64,000 nucleotides of DNA, from NCBI RefSeq assembly GCF_932526225.1, contig NC_064044.1, positions 5,296,747 through 5,360,746 of the forward strand. The letters are read 5' to 3'. Below the pieces are notes generated by a model. It saw nothing but the letters and a program-made list of their open reading frames with translations. It was not told the origin of the DNA and ran no database searches. The position numbers and the translations under genes are program-made. Below are positions 24,161 to 36,713 of the stretch, piece by piece; the stretch's first letter is position 1; every line of letters begins with the position of its first letter. The stretch comes from Nematostella vectensis. Taxonomy: Eukaryota; Cnidaria; Anthozoa; Actiniaria; Edwardsiidae.

Positions 24161-24984
24161 TTACTGGAGCCAAGCGGCGAGTAGAGCGACCAAGGCAAGG
24201 GCAAGGCTCCACTTAAGAGGAGTCGCACCGCTGCTTGGCGGTGCCTCGTTATCATCCAGAGTCACCGAGGGGTCGTAGAGAGCGTAGCTGTTGAACTTGG
24301 GGAAGCGAACAGTGAAGCAGTTGCTGCTGTCTACCGAGGGGTAGCCAGCGGGCATGTCCTTACCTGTGCCATCGACCTCGACCTGGAGACAATAAGGAAT
24401 GACTATTACAGGGGTAGCAAAAGCCTTACATTTTAGGTTATAATAAAAAATGAACATGCAGTTATATTATTATAATCTAAATCTTAATCTACAAAGGGCC
24501 AAGCCTACCACAGTAGATATGTGAGAGGTGCAATGTACAAATAAAATGAGTGTAGGTGAATTAACACAAAATAACTACATAAATTGTCATGCAATCTAAT
24601 TTGCAAAATATTGCATCAGGGCGGTCACGAATTTGTCTATGTTAATAGCCTCGATGATGATAATGATGATTGATAATAAATTGAGAAGGTAATGACGATT
24701 ACAGAGTACGAATGATTAAGATATGTGTCACATGTGAATAAGATATGTGTCACATTGCAGATAAGTCACAGACAACAAAATTGTTGAATCTTATTTCCTA
24801 ATTGTGAATTTGAAAAGAGATTACTGTTTATCTTTTAACAAGGGAACAGCTCAAAATTTTGGCTTTATTTATGTAGTCCAGGCTATTTTTTAACATAATG
24901 TTGACTATGATGATGATACAGATAATTATCATGTTGGATGACGATATTATTATGTTTTTAAATATGTTATGATATTAAACTTAA

Positions 24985-26230
24985 GACCCCGTTCCCACGT
25001 ATCCGTTTTCGTTTGACAACGCAACCTTTTTGTTACGGATACGGGTATCGTCCACACGTAAACACGAAAACGATGACCGGAAACAGAACGGTTTGAAAAC
25101 AATACTCTTTAGGTGCCTTGGGGACGGAAACGGAACCTTTCGAAAACGATGGCGTTACAACTCAGGTCCAGTCCACTTGGCGCGCTAGTACGCATGCGCT
25201 GTAGAGCTTGTTATCGTTTTCGTATTGTTTCTCGTTTTTGTGGGGACGGGTCGTATCAAAATAAAAACGCTTCGTGTGAACAAAAAGGTTCCGTTTTCAA
25301 ACGAAAAAGTTTTTTTTTTTGTTTTTTCGAGTTTTTTGTCAATTAAGAGTAACTGTAATAATTTATACATTGCGCGTTATTCACTTTGTGGGTTAGAAAA
25401 TTAATTGTGCGTAGTAAGCAAGTCACGATTCATAAAATATTTTGTTCTAGAAATCAATCCAATCTTCCTTCTAGAGTCTTGGAGATACACGCACGATATA
25501 TGTTTAACTTATTATAAGCTAGGTTAGTTTACCAAAGTTTGAACAATACAATACGTCTTCGTTATAAGTATATTAGCACATTAGCGTTAAGTTACTACTA
25601 GCGGTTAAATTTTGTTTTCCATACAAGCATTTTCTAGAAAAGAATTTGAAACACTTCGGGGATTTGCCAAGAGCACTCAAGAAACGGGCTATGTTTTTTT
25701 CTTTTCTTTTTTTTTTGCGAGAACTTTACAATTACCAATAAATCGCCTTTATTCACTTTACATAACTTAAGTTTTTATGCTAGAAACTATGAAAAGGCAC
25801 GTGAGTCGGGGAAAGCAATGACTTGTCAGAAAGGATTATTGGTCAAACTAACTTTTTATTTGTTATGATCTCCAACCGAAAACAGGCGCTGAAAAATGAC
25901 TAATGGGTGCAGATGAAATGTTTTCGCGATGAAGCACATAACTAACGAGAAAGAGTTGACAGAAATTGACTTGAACAGCTAAGAAAATATTTATAAATGC
26001 AACCAGATTAGATAAGTTAATGTGTGCGTTGTTCAAACTGAACACATGCCGAAATTCACACTTTTTTCAAGCAAACTTACGCGGCCCGCCCAGCGCGCGA
26101 AAACCTTGAAAGATGCAAATTTCTTGCTTACTCATAACTTTTTCGCCTTTTCGTGAAACAAAGGGAAATTGAGGACTCTCAAAAGTACTTATAACGAAAA
26201 CAAAAACGGATACGTGGTGGGGACAGGGTC
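24985..26230. mobile_element. GTTCCCACG-ended element in intron 5 of gene D
   Basis: Inverted ends: GACCCCGTTCCCACGTATCC at the left and CGGATACGTGGTGGGGACAG then GGTC at the right. The inside has further GTTTTCG/CGAAAAC inverted motifs and a nested repeat (about 25.34-26.18 kb) of the family also found at 41.03-42.03 kb. It begins about 25 bp inside the intron after the exon 5 donor. Mirrored at 45098-46466. Confidence 0.6.
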
Positions 26231-27699
26231 CGAGATTATGCATTGAACACCTACCCCTCTGGGCATCACAATGGAATCTCCAGCAAAGAAGAACTTTTCT
26301 GCCTTCGCTTTTCCTTTTGGACCTTTTGGCCTTTCACCCGCTTTGTTTTGCTTCCTTTCCATTTTTCTCCCACTTCCCTTCTTTGAGGCAATACAAATTT
26401 TAGAGTCGAGGTAGCTTCCGACTCCTTCTTTGCAGGTATACCCTGGATCTCCACAGAATTTCCATCCCTCCACCTGTAAATAATGGTTTTAATGACTCTC
26501 TAGTTGAACAGTTATCAGTCAAAAAATGTGATATGTTTACTATATATTTGTTACTCAAGGGGGTGTTTGGCATCAGCAAAAGAAAAACAGCTTAGTGGTG
26601 AGCGTCTTGTATAGTTTGTTTGTTCTTGTAAACAAATTGGTATCACATAAAAAATGCATGACTTTTTGAGTGGTAAATTCAGGCCAATTAAATAACACTG
26701 AAATTGCTGCAGCCTCCACACCAGAGGGCGACGAAAAAGTTAAATATCTCTATCAAAATATGCCCTTTCTGAAAAAGAAACTATTTGGCTGATTTGTGAG
26801 CACTGAATATATAAGTCACTTTTTGTTGTTTTGTTGCTAAACGCGAAGCGCGTACAAGTTTGCCACCCAAAAAAGTCGCTTGATTTCTTAATGTAAGCCG
26901 CCCGTAAGTACAAACAGTGCACACTAACCTTGATGTTGAATTTTACAGAGCCTTTTCTCACTTCCGTCTCCTCATCTCCCCACACATAGGAGCCATTCTC
27001 AGCAAAGATGTACACTTGAGACATGAAATTTGCCTTCACACTTGAGATGTAGGAGGTCATGTTAAAGGTGTACACAGAGATATTCTATCAAAATTAAAAC
27101 TTGTTGAGTCATCATTGATTGTATTTGCAACGTGCCGATCAAGGATTTTAAAATAGGGGGAGGGGGGTGGCAGGATAGACGGCTTATACTTTATCTAGTG
27201 GTTCTTGGAAAGTCACATAAATCCAACAATAGTTCAAGTTGAATTGAATTTGTCGCATCAGCAAAGTCGAGCAGGCAATGGCACATGGGTAGCACCCTCT
27301 CCGTAGTTTCTTCAAACAAAGTGACTTCTCATTTTTATTTTTTTTTGCTTACATATGAAGGATACGTTGTCGTTTTGAGGGACTGGTACCGAGTACTCTT
27401 AGTTTCTTTTCAGATACTTTCTTCATTGACTAAAGATGGTCACAGTCACTGTTTTTTTTTTCTTCTGATTACAAGTCATAATGTTAACAAATCACCTGCG
27501 GGACGGTAACATTAAAAATAACAATAATCATACAGTTTTTCCAAATAAGGAATATATTTATATTATTTATATTTATATATATATTATGGGAGTGACCGCC
27601 TTTGGCAAAAACTACAATTTTTGGCTGAATTTTTTTGATGTGAAAAAGAGGTTGGATATCAGCCCAATCCACCACCCTCTCCCATGTATCTACCCCTGT

Positions 27700-27905
27700 G
27701 CATGTTGACAAACATATCTTGTTTTGTGTAGCCTACAAGCAGGGCTATAGCAGGGCCTGGGGCACAGATGGCACTGAGGGCACACACCCCCCCCCCCCCC
27801 CCCCCCCCACACCAATTTAAGAAAAAGGAATTGACCATAAGGAGCATGGCTTTGTCCCAGATATTCTCTTAATGTTTCTGTCTCATACCCCCCCACCCCC
27901 CACCA
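27700..27905. repeat. Poly-C/poly-G repeat in intron 3 of gene D
   Basis: C tracts at 27787-27808 and near 27889-27901, with TAGCAGGGCCTGGGGCACAG. Mirrored at about 43.14-43.35 kb in gene C, where tract lengths differ. Confidence 0.6.
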
Positions 27906-28200
27906 TTTTAAGGCTTGCTGGACTTTGAGAATGAAAACAGGATGGCTCCTGCTCTGTATCTGATTGTTATCCTACATGAGATACGCCCTTCTAAATGAAA
28001 GGATGTTGAGTACCTGAAATTTGTCTTGAACCACTTCACTAAATTGAAAATCCAGTTGAGCAAAGGTATTAAAATTGTGCTTCTCACTTCCAGCTTGACC
28101 AACAGTGTTTCCATTACTGTCACGCTGAAATATTAAATCAAAATAAATGAATTAGCTATTATAAATTTAAATAAAATCCTGTTTATTTCTTCAATGAAAC

Positions 28201-28319
<119 letters not shown>

Positions 28320-28741
28320 CTAAAAGAAGGAAAAGAACTTCTTGCACAACACGTCACACAGTATCACACAGATAATCAGATAATCAAATAATGGTGTTAC
28401 CTCTCCCAGGTCTTCAAATTTGAAAGTTAAGCCATCTTCCTTGGATTGTCCCTTGAAGTAAATGCTAATCTTGCCAGATTTTCCCATGACATGAACAAAG
28501 ACATCACCAACTGAGGTCGTTTTATCGGCTGACGCTGAATATCATAGAAAAAAAATACAATTATGTTAACTGATTGGGACATGATGTTAGCTCACTAGAA
28601 AGGTTGCTATTGAAGATCACAATTACAACAATAACTTATAAACCTCGTCTTTACCCTCCAGCAAATAAACTAAGCCCCATTACTTTTAAACTAGCTCAGA
28701 ACATGAAAGAACTGTTACTGACTCTTAGTGAAACAATCAGT

Positions 28742-28880
28742 CAATTCATACAAGCATTTTCTAGAAAAGAATTTGAAACACTTCGGGAATTTGCCAAAAG
28801 CACTCTAGAAACGGGCTATGTTTTTTTTTTGCGAGAACTTTACTAAAATCTTACTATTACCAATAAATCGCCTTTATTTA
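28742..28880. repeat. Fragment of dispersed repeat at the arm 1 breakpoint
   Basis: TACAAGCATTTTCTAGAAAA through TTACCAATAAATCGCC is a piece of the element at 25.62-25.75, 41.52-41.67 and 45.58-45.72 kb. It lies exactly where homology between the two arms ends, which suggests that this repeat took part in the rearrangement. Confidence 0.65.
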
Positions 28881-29114
28881 CCACAGCATGAAATGAGGTC
28901 TTTACGCACCTTTTTTTATTTCCGTAAATATCGCTACAGTATTTTAATAATATCTAGAACTTTCTTACCCATCTCTACGTCAGAGTTTTCCTTGTTTAGC
29001 ATATTATATGCCTTAAATATTTCCAGTATTGTTATTGTTGTTAAATGCCATTGGGTTGGATTGATTAAAAAAAATATTAATTGCATGAATATTGTTGCTT
29101 TTCTTCTATTACAG

Positions 29115-30320
29115 CTGCTGCCTCTGTTTACCTGAGGTCCCTCAAAGACAGTGAAAGAAGAAAGGCCAAGAGAAGGGATGTGCAGCACAACACGGTTTGC
29201 CGACGACAGGCAAGGAAAAGAGAGGTAATAATACTACTTTTTAGCCTAACTGGGACTAAAACAGACACAAGGGTGTGGTTTTTGCTCAGTAATCAGAACA
29301 TTCTTATCAGTTCAACAACCCGAGGTTATTTTCTCTTACTACTCAACTAAGGCACTTTATTTTTTAATATGTTGTGTAGTAGATACCATTTATGTGGCTA
29401 TTGTGGTATTCCTCATTTTGGTAAAAAAAATTTGGTGAAATTTGGAAAACAAGAATAAGTAGTATTTGTAGCATGCATGACCTATGACCGACATACGGCC
29501 GATCTCACTCACATCTCGCCAAAGTAATGGAAGGCTTCACTCTATCCAGATCACTTCCAGGTATCGTGCAACACCTAGACACGAAGCAATCTGCGGTGGC
29601 TGGGAAATCGTGCCAACACGCTATTGTGTACCTCCTGCACTTGACACTAGAGGCTATAGACCGAGGCGGCGTATGGGTGCGGTGGTTCTTTGCTGACTTT
29701 AAGAAAGGATTTGACCTAATAGACCACCACATCCTGTTAAATAAGCTTTGTAGCCTAGATATCCACCCTGTTTACTCAGGTGGATTGTTTCCTTTTTAGA
29801 AGGTAGAACCCAGGTAGTAAGCATAGCATCCTTAACATCACCACCACTCAACCTCAATGGAGGAATACCAGAGGTAACACGTCTATGTCTAGATTTTACA
29901 TTTTCAGCGGATTCTGTTACAGGGAGGGGGGGGGGGGAAGATGTTGGAAGAAAATCTTTGCTAATATTTATGTTGGGCTTTGTTTTAGAAATTGGCAAGG
30001 CGACAATCTGTCTTTGAGGAAGTGAATTTTAGAGATGAGGAGGTGAAGGAAAAGGCTTGGCGATGCTTGGAAATCGAATATATGAGTTCTGAAGAGAGTG
30101 ACATTGATGAAAACGATAAACCAATTCTTTTGGTTAAGGAGCTGGGCTGGGCGGCAAGCCCCAAGCTCAAGCGATTGAAGCGAAGGCTCGACAAGAAATA
30201 TGTGCATCCCTGCCCAAATATGCACAAATGTTTAGGAAGCCCAGTGTGGATTCTACATCTTTGTCTATCAGGCCAGCTCCAGAGAACCCGGTGGAATGGG
30301 TAATATCACCAACGCATTGA
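29115..30320 (+). pseudogene. Frameshifted two-exon uncharacterised gene, mobile-element-like
   Basis: Exon 29115-29224 (AAASVYLRSLKDSERRKAKR, ending in a GT donor) joins in phase to 29989 onward (KLARRQSVFEEVNFRDEEVK, then EIEYMSSEESDIDENDKPIL, LVKELGWAASPKLKRLKRRL). Near 30190 the frame breaks; the likely continuation (SLPKYAQMFRKPSVDST then RPAPENPVEW) is in another frame and runs to TGA at 30318-30320, or stops at a possible donor (GAATGG|gtaata, 30300). The composition resembles uncharacterised, multi-copy, possibly transposon-associated proteins of invertebrate genomes, which is an impression and not a verified match. The upstream start exon is not identified. Confidence 0.5.
29478..29810 (+). 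mobile_element. LINE reverse-transcriptase fragment
   Basis: Conceptual reading gives DIRPISLTS, then in a shifted frame VMEGFTLSRSLPGIVQHLD, KQSAVAGKSCQHAIVYLLHL and FFADFKKGFDLIDHHILLNK. This is the non-LTR reverse-transcriptase palm region; FxDFKKGFD is catalytic motif A. The fragment stops before the YxDD motif and carries at least one frameshift. It lies in the intron of the gene at 29115-30320. Confidence 0.8.
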
Positions 30321-30519
30321 CTCTAGCTTGTTTTGATTATTTTCCGTTTGAGAACTATGGACACTTTTGACAGAGGAAAAGTAGCTTTTTAATATTTGAT
30401 ATCTGTGTATATTGCCAAAGACCATTATATGTTACTGTTTTTGTAAGTCCGAGTACAAAGATTATGATAAAGACCATAAAATAACAGCACACTGAAGACT
30501 ATTTCTGTTTGTCAAATTG

Positions 30520-31090
30520 CGTAAATGTGAATTAGGGAAATGACCTATTTACGTAAGGTAATATGAGGGTTGAGCGTACGTAAAATTGCGTATAGAAGGT
30601 ATTTATGTTGTTTTATACTAGCATAAAAATGTGGATTACGCATTCTTTGCGGGTGCGTAAAGCAGCTATTTGCATTACTTTATTGCTTGCGTTTTGCGAG
30701 GGCATTAGTAATCCTAATGCGTGAAAATGTACTTTACACGACAATTACGCATCCTTTGCGATGCGATGCGTAAAGAAGGTTGCTTTAATGGTTGCGTACA
30801 GAAGCGATTTTTTTCAAGGTTATTAAGAATCCTTTACATACTGCGTAAAGATGTTTTAAAGTGTACTTTACCCAACAATTACGCATCCTTTATGAATGCG
30901 TTAAAAAGGTATTTACGTTACTTTATTGGTTGCGTAAAGAAGTGTAAATTTTCCAAGGTCACTAAGTATTCTTAGCAGATGTGCGTAAAGACGTCGTAAA
31001 GATTAAATTTACGCAAATAGAAATATTACGTAAAGATGTTTAAAACTGTTCTCTACGCAATATTTACGCATCCTTTACGGACACGTAAAA
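30520..31090. repeat. Degenerate GCGTAAA-rich repeat
   Basis: Dense recurrence of GCGTAAAGA, TTACGCATCCTTTACG and related words on both strands, including ACGCATCCTTT at least four times. It looks like old tandem or inverted duplications of a unit of roughly 100-150 bp. Short ORFs here are not credible. Confidence 0.55.
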
Positions 31091-33680
31091 TCACGATTTC
31101 ATGCTGTGTACGCCCGGCGGAGCAGCATCCCATAACTAGGATTACCAGGTTGCATAACGGCAGGGTGGGTTATGCGTCTACCCCCACCTCGTCATATCCG
31201 GCGAGACAATGCAACCAACCGTGTTGACTATCGTTTGTCTAGCTCTTTTGGAGAACTTTCATTAGGACATAACATATTACATTTGAATTAAATGGGTAAT
31301 TTTGGGGCTGGTAAGTGCCCCCTAAGGCCCAGTGCGCACGTGCGAGCTAGGGGCGGGTCCGTTAGTCTCCTCTCTCTCCGAGGCGCCCTAAGCCAAACTC
31401 TATGCCACTGTCCGCAGGGTTCTTTAGGTCAGCCCTAAGACCAAAAGCTCAAAGCCGCCAGACGCTGGCCGCAGGGTTCGTTTGTTCCACCCTACGCCCA
31501 AAAGCTTTTTTTTTTTATTGTTATACATAACTTACTTCATGGGCTCATAAGTAGGGGCAATCAACTTCCCCACATTAGGTGTCACGCCGTTTCCTAGGTT
31601 TAGGCTATTTTTAGACGCGCGGATTAGCCAATCAGATGACAGGGCGGAAAAATTGACTTTGTCTCAAGGAATCCAAAATGGCGGCCGAGAAGGGGCAAAA
31701 CGACGCTTGTTTTTCAAAGTCTTATACAATCGTCAAATGCCTCCTAATTTCTGAACCTTTTTAGCTACAGAGAAAGAAACATTTTCTTACTAGCCTTGGA
31801 ATATTTTTTTTCTATAAGTGAACTCAAATGTTGCTACGAGTACATTTTTTCTTGCTCTAGCAAAAAATAAGTGATCATTTGTATCGATCTCGAAATTCTC
31901 TTGCTGAAAGGCGATATTATCATTCATAAGGTTTTTGATACTGCTAGTTAACTAACAATAGTGTAAGAAGTAACATACGAAAATTTGTATGTCTTGTTTT
32001 TGTTAAATATTTTTATTAAACGAGCTCTTCAAATCTGGAATCAACACCCATGGCATCAACACCCATGACCTGTCCTGGACTCACTGTACATCCGGATCTG
32101 GTAAGAAATATCCATGTAAAAGCATACTAACATAAAAGGCAACCTCAATGTGGATATTTAAATTCTATTTCCATTTAATTAAAAAAAAATTATACTTGTT
32201 ATTTATGCGATCTGTTATGCATACTTTGTTCGAATGTGAGTTTCAAAAAAAAAAAAAAAAAAGAGAGAGAGGATAGAGAGGATGTGTATTATAGTGACTA
32301 TCCACTGAAGTCGTTTCTCATGTGACCTCTTGGCTGACCAGAAAATATAATATGTTTTATAATCATTACAAAAAAGGCAAGGAGGGTATAAGCATGCATA
32401 TAATGTACGACTTGCCACCATTATAGTCATGCACTTTCAGTCCTTGTTAAATCTTTCAGAAAAGCTTTTGTGGGAAAGATTATGCTGCCACTCAAACAGT
32501 CTGTCATTTCCCTGTAATAATAACAGTCTGCTTTTTCGCTTAATTGAAAATTATATGTAATGATAAGGAAAATATCCTTAAGTTTTCCTTTTAATGATAA
32601 TATCTGCTTTATTCATGACTGTGTTTTGCTACTCGAAAAGCTTTATTGTTGACTTTTGTTTACTGTAAAATAAATTAGTTTACACAACTCCCTATTATAA
32701 TTATCATTTTTTTAGTTAATTATTTTTTTGAAGTTGTTCATATTAGCTGCAAACATGCTACTCTTGCTATTAAGTATTAACTGCAGGTTTTGGCCTGCCA
32801 AAATATAGTGTATTAAAAAGCACCTCCGAATGGTGTCAACCTTTTTTTAAAGTCTGTATTTGTCTCTTACTGTTGACACAGTCCACACGATCCAGCAGTC
32901 GACCAGCAGGATAGAAGTTGTCAAGTGGTTTTCTTCCTGGGCTTTATGTGGCCCATTTTTTGTACATTCGTTTGGCATGGTGTTAACACAACTTCTAAGA
33001 ATCTGACATTTTTTTGGGTGCAATGCCAGATTTTCCTCTTCACAGACTGAAGCAGGGCACCAACAAATCAAAGCTTGTAAATCCTGGTTATCAAAGTCAT
33101 AGTATGAAATTTGTCCAAGCTATTGACTTATTTGCCTTGATTCTCAACATCTTATCAAACCAGGAAATAATAGCGTGTTTTTGTAGGCTATGAAAACCCC
33201 ATTCATGTGAATTAAATCCGTTTGAATCATGCTGAAATTTAATCCATCCTACATAAATCGACTCGATTATATTTCTACGATATCAAACAGTGCTGGGTAA
33301 GTTATATTTTTCAAAATGATGGGAGTTCTAAACATTCAAATCAAAAACAAAACAACAGTGTCACGCAAGTCGGATTTACGGACTTTAAGCTGAGAGCATG
33401 GCTTAGCTATCCCTTCAAGGCTCTGCGTTATTTAATTGCAACTGGGAGTATTTTTCGACGGGATATGTGGCGAGAGTTCGACAGACCGACTAGCGAATTG
33501 GGCTCTCAGATCCATGTTATTTGTGAAATTAAAGGCCAGATTCGCGATTTCATTACTGCATATATTACCATAGTCTCAATCTTTTGTGCGAATCATCTCA
33601 AGCCGGATTGATTTCGCTGTATTTATTTGTGTTTACATTTGCGCCCCGATACACGTGAGGCTCAATATTTGAATTATCTT
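31091..33680. other. Spacer between inverted arms, left part
   Basis: No gene is confidently supported. A minus-strand ORF at 32847-33071 (ALHPKKCQILRSCVNTM region) has no recognisable family or clear splice context. A GC-rich block at 31310-31500 contains the near-repeat CCGCAGGGTTC twice (31411 and 31470). Otherwise AT-rich. Confidence 0.4.
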
Positions 33681-34145
33681 CCTTATTACACTTAATTTTC
33701 GCGTCACTTTGATTTCGCGATTTTAAAAAATTCGCGAAAATAAATTGACGCGAAAATTAAGTGTCGCGAAAATAAGGATGTACGAAAATTAAGTGAGTAC
33801 ACAAGAAGCCTTTGGCCGTTTAATAAGCTTTATGAAAACACCTTGTCTATTTAGTCATCTAATGTACATATAGTACGGTAAGGGTTTTGGTTGGACTTGT
33901 ATTTATAGATTATAATGAAACTAAATTTAGCCCACGCATCTTTTTGTTACAATTGTTTCAAGTTTGATGAGTAAAGCACATTATAATTCCACTTGTTTTG
34001 CTTGATTTGATTATCCCAAAATCGCGAAATCGCGAAAATAAAGTGATCTGTTTTTTACAAAAACAGGAAAATTGCGAGGTGTCGCGAGATATCGCCATCT
34101 CAAAATCGCGAAATTTTGACGTCGCGAAAATTAAGTGTAATAAGG
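33681..34145. mobile_element. MITE with 23-bp perfect terminal inverted repeats
   Basis: Starts CCTTATTACACTTAATTTTC (then GCG) and ends with the exact inverse at 34123-34145. The inside is rich in CGCGAAAATAA and AAATCGCGAAA motifs in both orientations. A clear target duplication is not visible. Non-coding. Confidence 0.8.
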
Positions 34146-36713
34146 TACTGCCTGCTTTAGACACATACAGTTAAATGTGCTCTGAACACTCATGAATGGA
34201 CTTGAGGTATTTACCTTATTATTATTGCTTAATCTATTTTGAAGTGGAAGTAGTTTAAAACTATTGAAAAAAATCGTCTCCTACAAATCGCCATAAATTA
34301 ATCCCAAAGAAGTGACTATCTTACATCCCCCTTACATCGCGACACTTGACCGGCTACCCATAAGACACATTTTGTTTTCTTACTATAAAATATCTTGATC
34401 TCTCTCATTAAATGTCATAAATTTTTACCAAGTAAATTTCAAATTATTTCGGTATTGGAAATTCTATAGCCCTCTCATTTACTTAAAAAAAATGTTTAAA
34501 CAATATGATAGCATAAATAGATATTGTTGTTTACTTTGCACTTACATATATTGTTAATACAATATGGCTTTCTTTGGGTGTTAAAAAAAATTTACCCCTA
34601 AGTGATAGCTCATTGAGTGCAGTGAACCAAAGAAATGTTTAAGAAATGTTTAGCATTTTAACTTTGTCAGTTTTCCTGAATTTTATTTCGGTGCTATCTC
34701 TGCTGCGGGAATAGTATTTGTAAGATTTTTACACTGTAAAAAGATAGGACAATCAACTCCATCTATTTAAATGGAGCAGAACTTGAGTCCAACCCCACCT
34801 CGAAAGATGATGCTTCTTACCTTTCTTGCCCCAATCATTGTTATGATATGGCATATACAATTAAAAAAACAAGATGATACATGTTTTTATTATATCCAAG
34901 GTGGTGGGCAGTAGAATGTTTGTCATACATGTCACAACACAGGGCCCAAACAAATTGCAGATCTCAGGTATCCCAGTCAACCCTGCGCGCAGGGTCTAGT
35001 TAAACCCAACGAAAATCGCTGAAACTTAGTCAGAAGAACATTAAGGACACCAAGCAAACACTGTTAGTATTTCAGGAAATTTTATTAAGATTTAATAGAA
35101 AAATTATACGCTCAAAAGTCACCATATATTCTCTAGTAAATCGTCAAAAGTGATGATCCTGGGCTACCTGTGTTTTATCAAGAGTGGTGAGTAGTGAACC
35201 TAGATGAGGATCGAAAATAGCCTAAACTGTTATGAATCACGGCTAAAACGGAATCAGATCAATCTATGACAACAGCTTCAATTAGCTTTATTACAGATAT
35301 ATTCGGTGAAGAAATTAAAGATAATATTTGATTACACGAACATTTTGTCTGGTTTGCCCGCGCTAATTCACTGAAGTCTAGCTCCGCGAATCTAAGCTTG
35401 ATTTCAACGGTATAAGGTAATAACAAACTTTTTACATCACGAAATAGCGTATGTTTATAAATTCATTGGTTTCTCCTTTCAGATTCTATAATTCCCAAAT
35501 GTAATATTCCGGTCCATGGCTCTTTGACCTGATTTATCCCAGAGATTCAAAAGTTGATAAACACAACCTAAAATAATAAACTCTATAGATACCTTGCAAT
35601 ATCATGCTGACATAGACATCCTTTGAAAAAAGGCCTTTCTGCGTTCGTAAAGCAGATAATTAAGGTCCAAAAGTTCAACATATTTGTAAACATCGTGAGT
35701 GAATCTCGCTACTCGGCCCACAGGTATGGTGGCCCATCGTTATCATAGCATTTCTCAAACATGAAAAAAAAATCAGAGAAATAATTTTAGTAATTAAAAA
35801 AAATCGGAGAAAAAATATTCTAGAAGTAAAAATCTAAGGAAAAAAAATAAAACTAAATGAAAATGCGAGAAAAAAAATTAGACAAATTAGAAAAAAAACT
35901 TACTTAATTCTTGTAAGAAAAAAATTGCGGGAAAAATCTAGTAAGAAAAAAATTAAAAATTACCCCCCCCCCCCCAAAAAAAAAAAAAATCGTATATTAC
36001 ACATAAATATGACAACAACAAGGCATGTTCCAAGTTTTAAGGCAATTTTATTGGCAATATTTCACAAAATCCCTACTTCAATCAACTCGTTTTACCTCTC
36101 AGAATAACAGCCCAGCCTATTCCAAGCTACGAACAAGCTTCAAAACCATTGCCTGGGCTACCTGTGTGACTACTAGGAGTATTGAAGACTACGTGATCTA
36201 ATTGGTATTCACAAGCAAAGTTCAAAGCCAATGCTGAATAAACAATGCGCTGAGCTGAGTTGGCTCCCTGTGAATTGACAATAAAAAGAAATATTCTAAG
36301 ATGCTAAGACAAAGAATTGAAGACATTGAACTGCAACTTTGGCACAGTGAGGTTTATAACGATCATAGAAAACACGCAGAACCACCGCAGGTGCCTTACC
36401 GAACTGCGCATTAGTAATCATGTTCTAGAAATAGAAAGGGTGAGATATCATAGAACCTACACCGTCTTTTCGCAAATGCCAAGGCTTTAGTTTTTATTAT
36501 TTGATACACTGTGATGTACCCTTCATTATTCGCTTTAGATCCATTCCCTACAGCAAAGATGTTGTGCAGGATCAGCCAGCCGCTCTGGCCCCCCTGTGGT
36601 CAGCCTTGACATTTGTTCTTACTCCAGTAAACATATGACCGTTGGAAGCGCTGTAAACACGTTACTAAAGTATGAAAAGCTTCGTAAAGAAAATTCTTAA
36701 GAATCATTTTTAA
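34146..36713. other. Spacer between inverted arms, middle part
   Basis: No supported gene. 35760-35990 is an A-rich degenerate repeat (GAAAAAAAAATC / TAGTAAGAAAAAAATT) ending in C13 and A13 tracts. The rest is AT-rich without features I can name. Confidence 0.45.

Noticed and set aside
28574-28846. 90-codon ORF beginning MGHDVSSLERLLLK, also present at 42276-42491 inverted
   Set aside because: It lies in intron 1 sequence shared by the two arms and diverges immediately at the breakpoint into repeat sequence; conservation is explained by the recent duplication.
32847-33071. 74-codon minus-strand ORF with Cys-rich start
   Set aside because: No splice sites, family motif or paralogue in the window support it.
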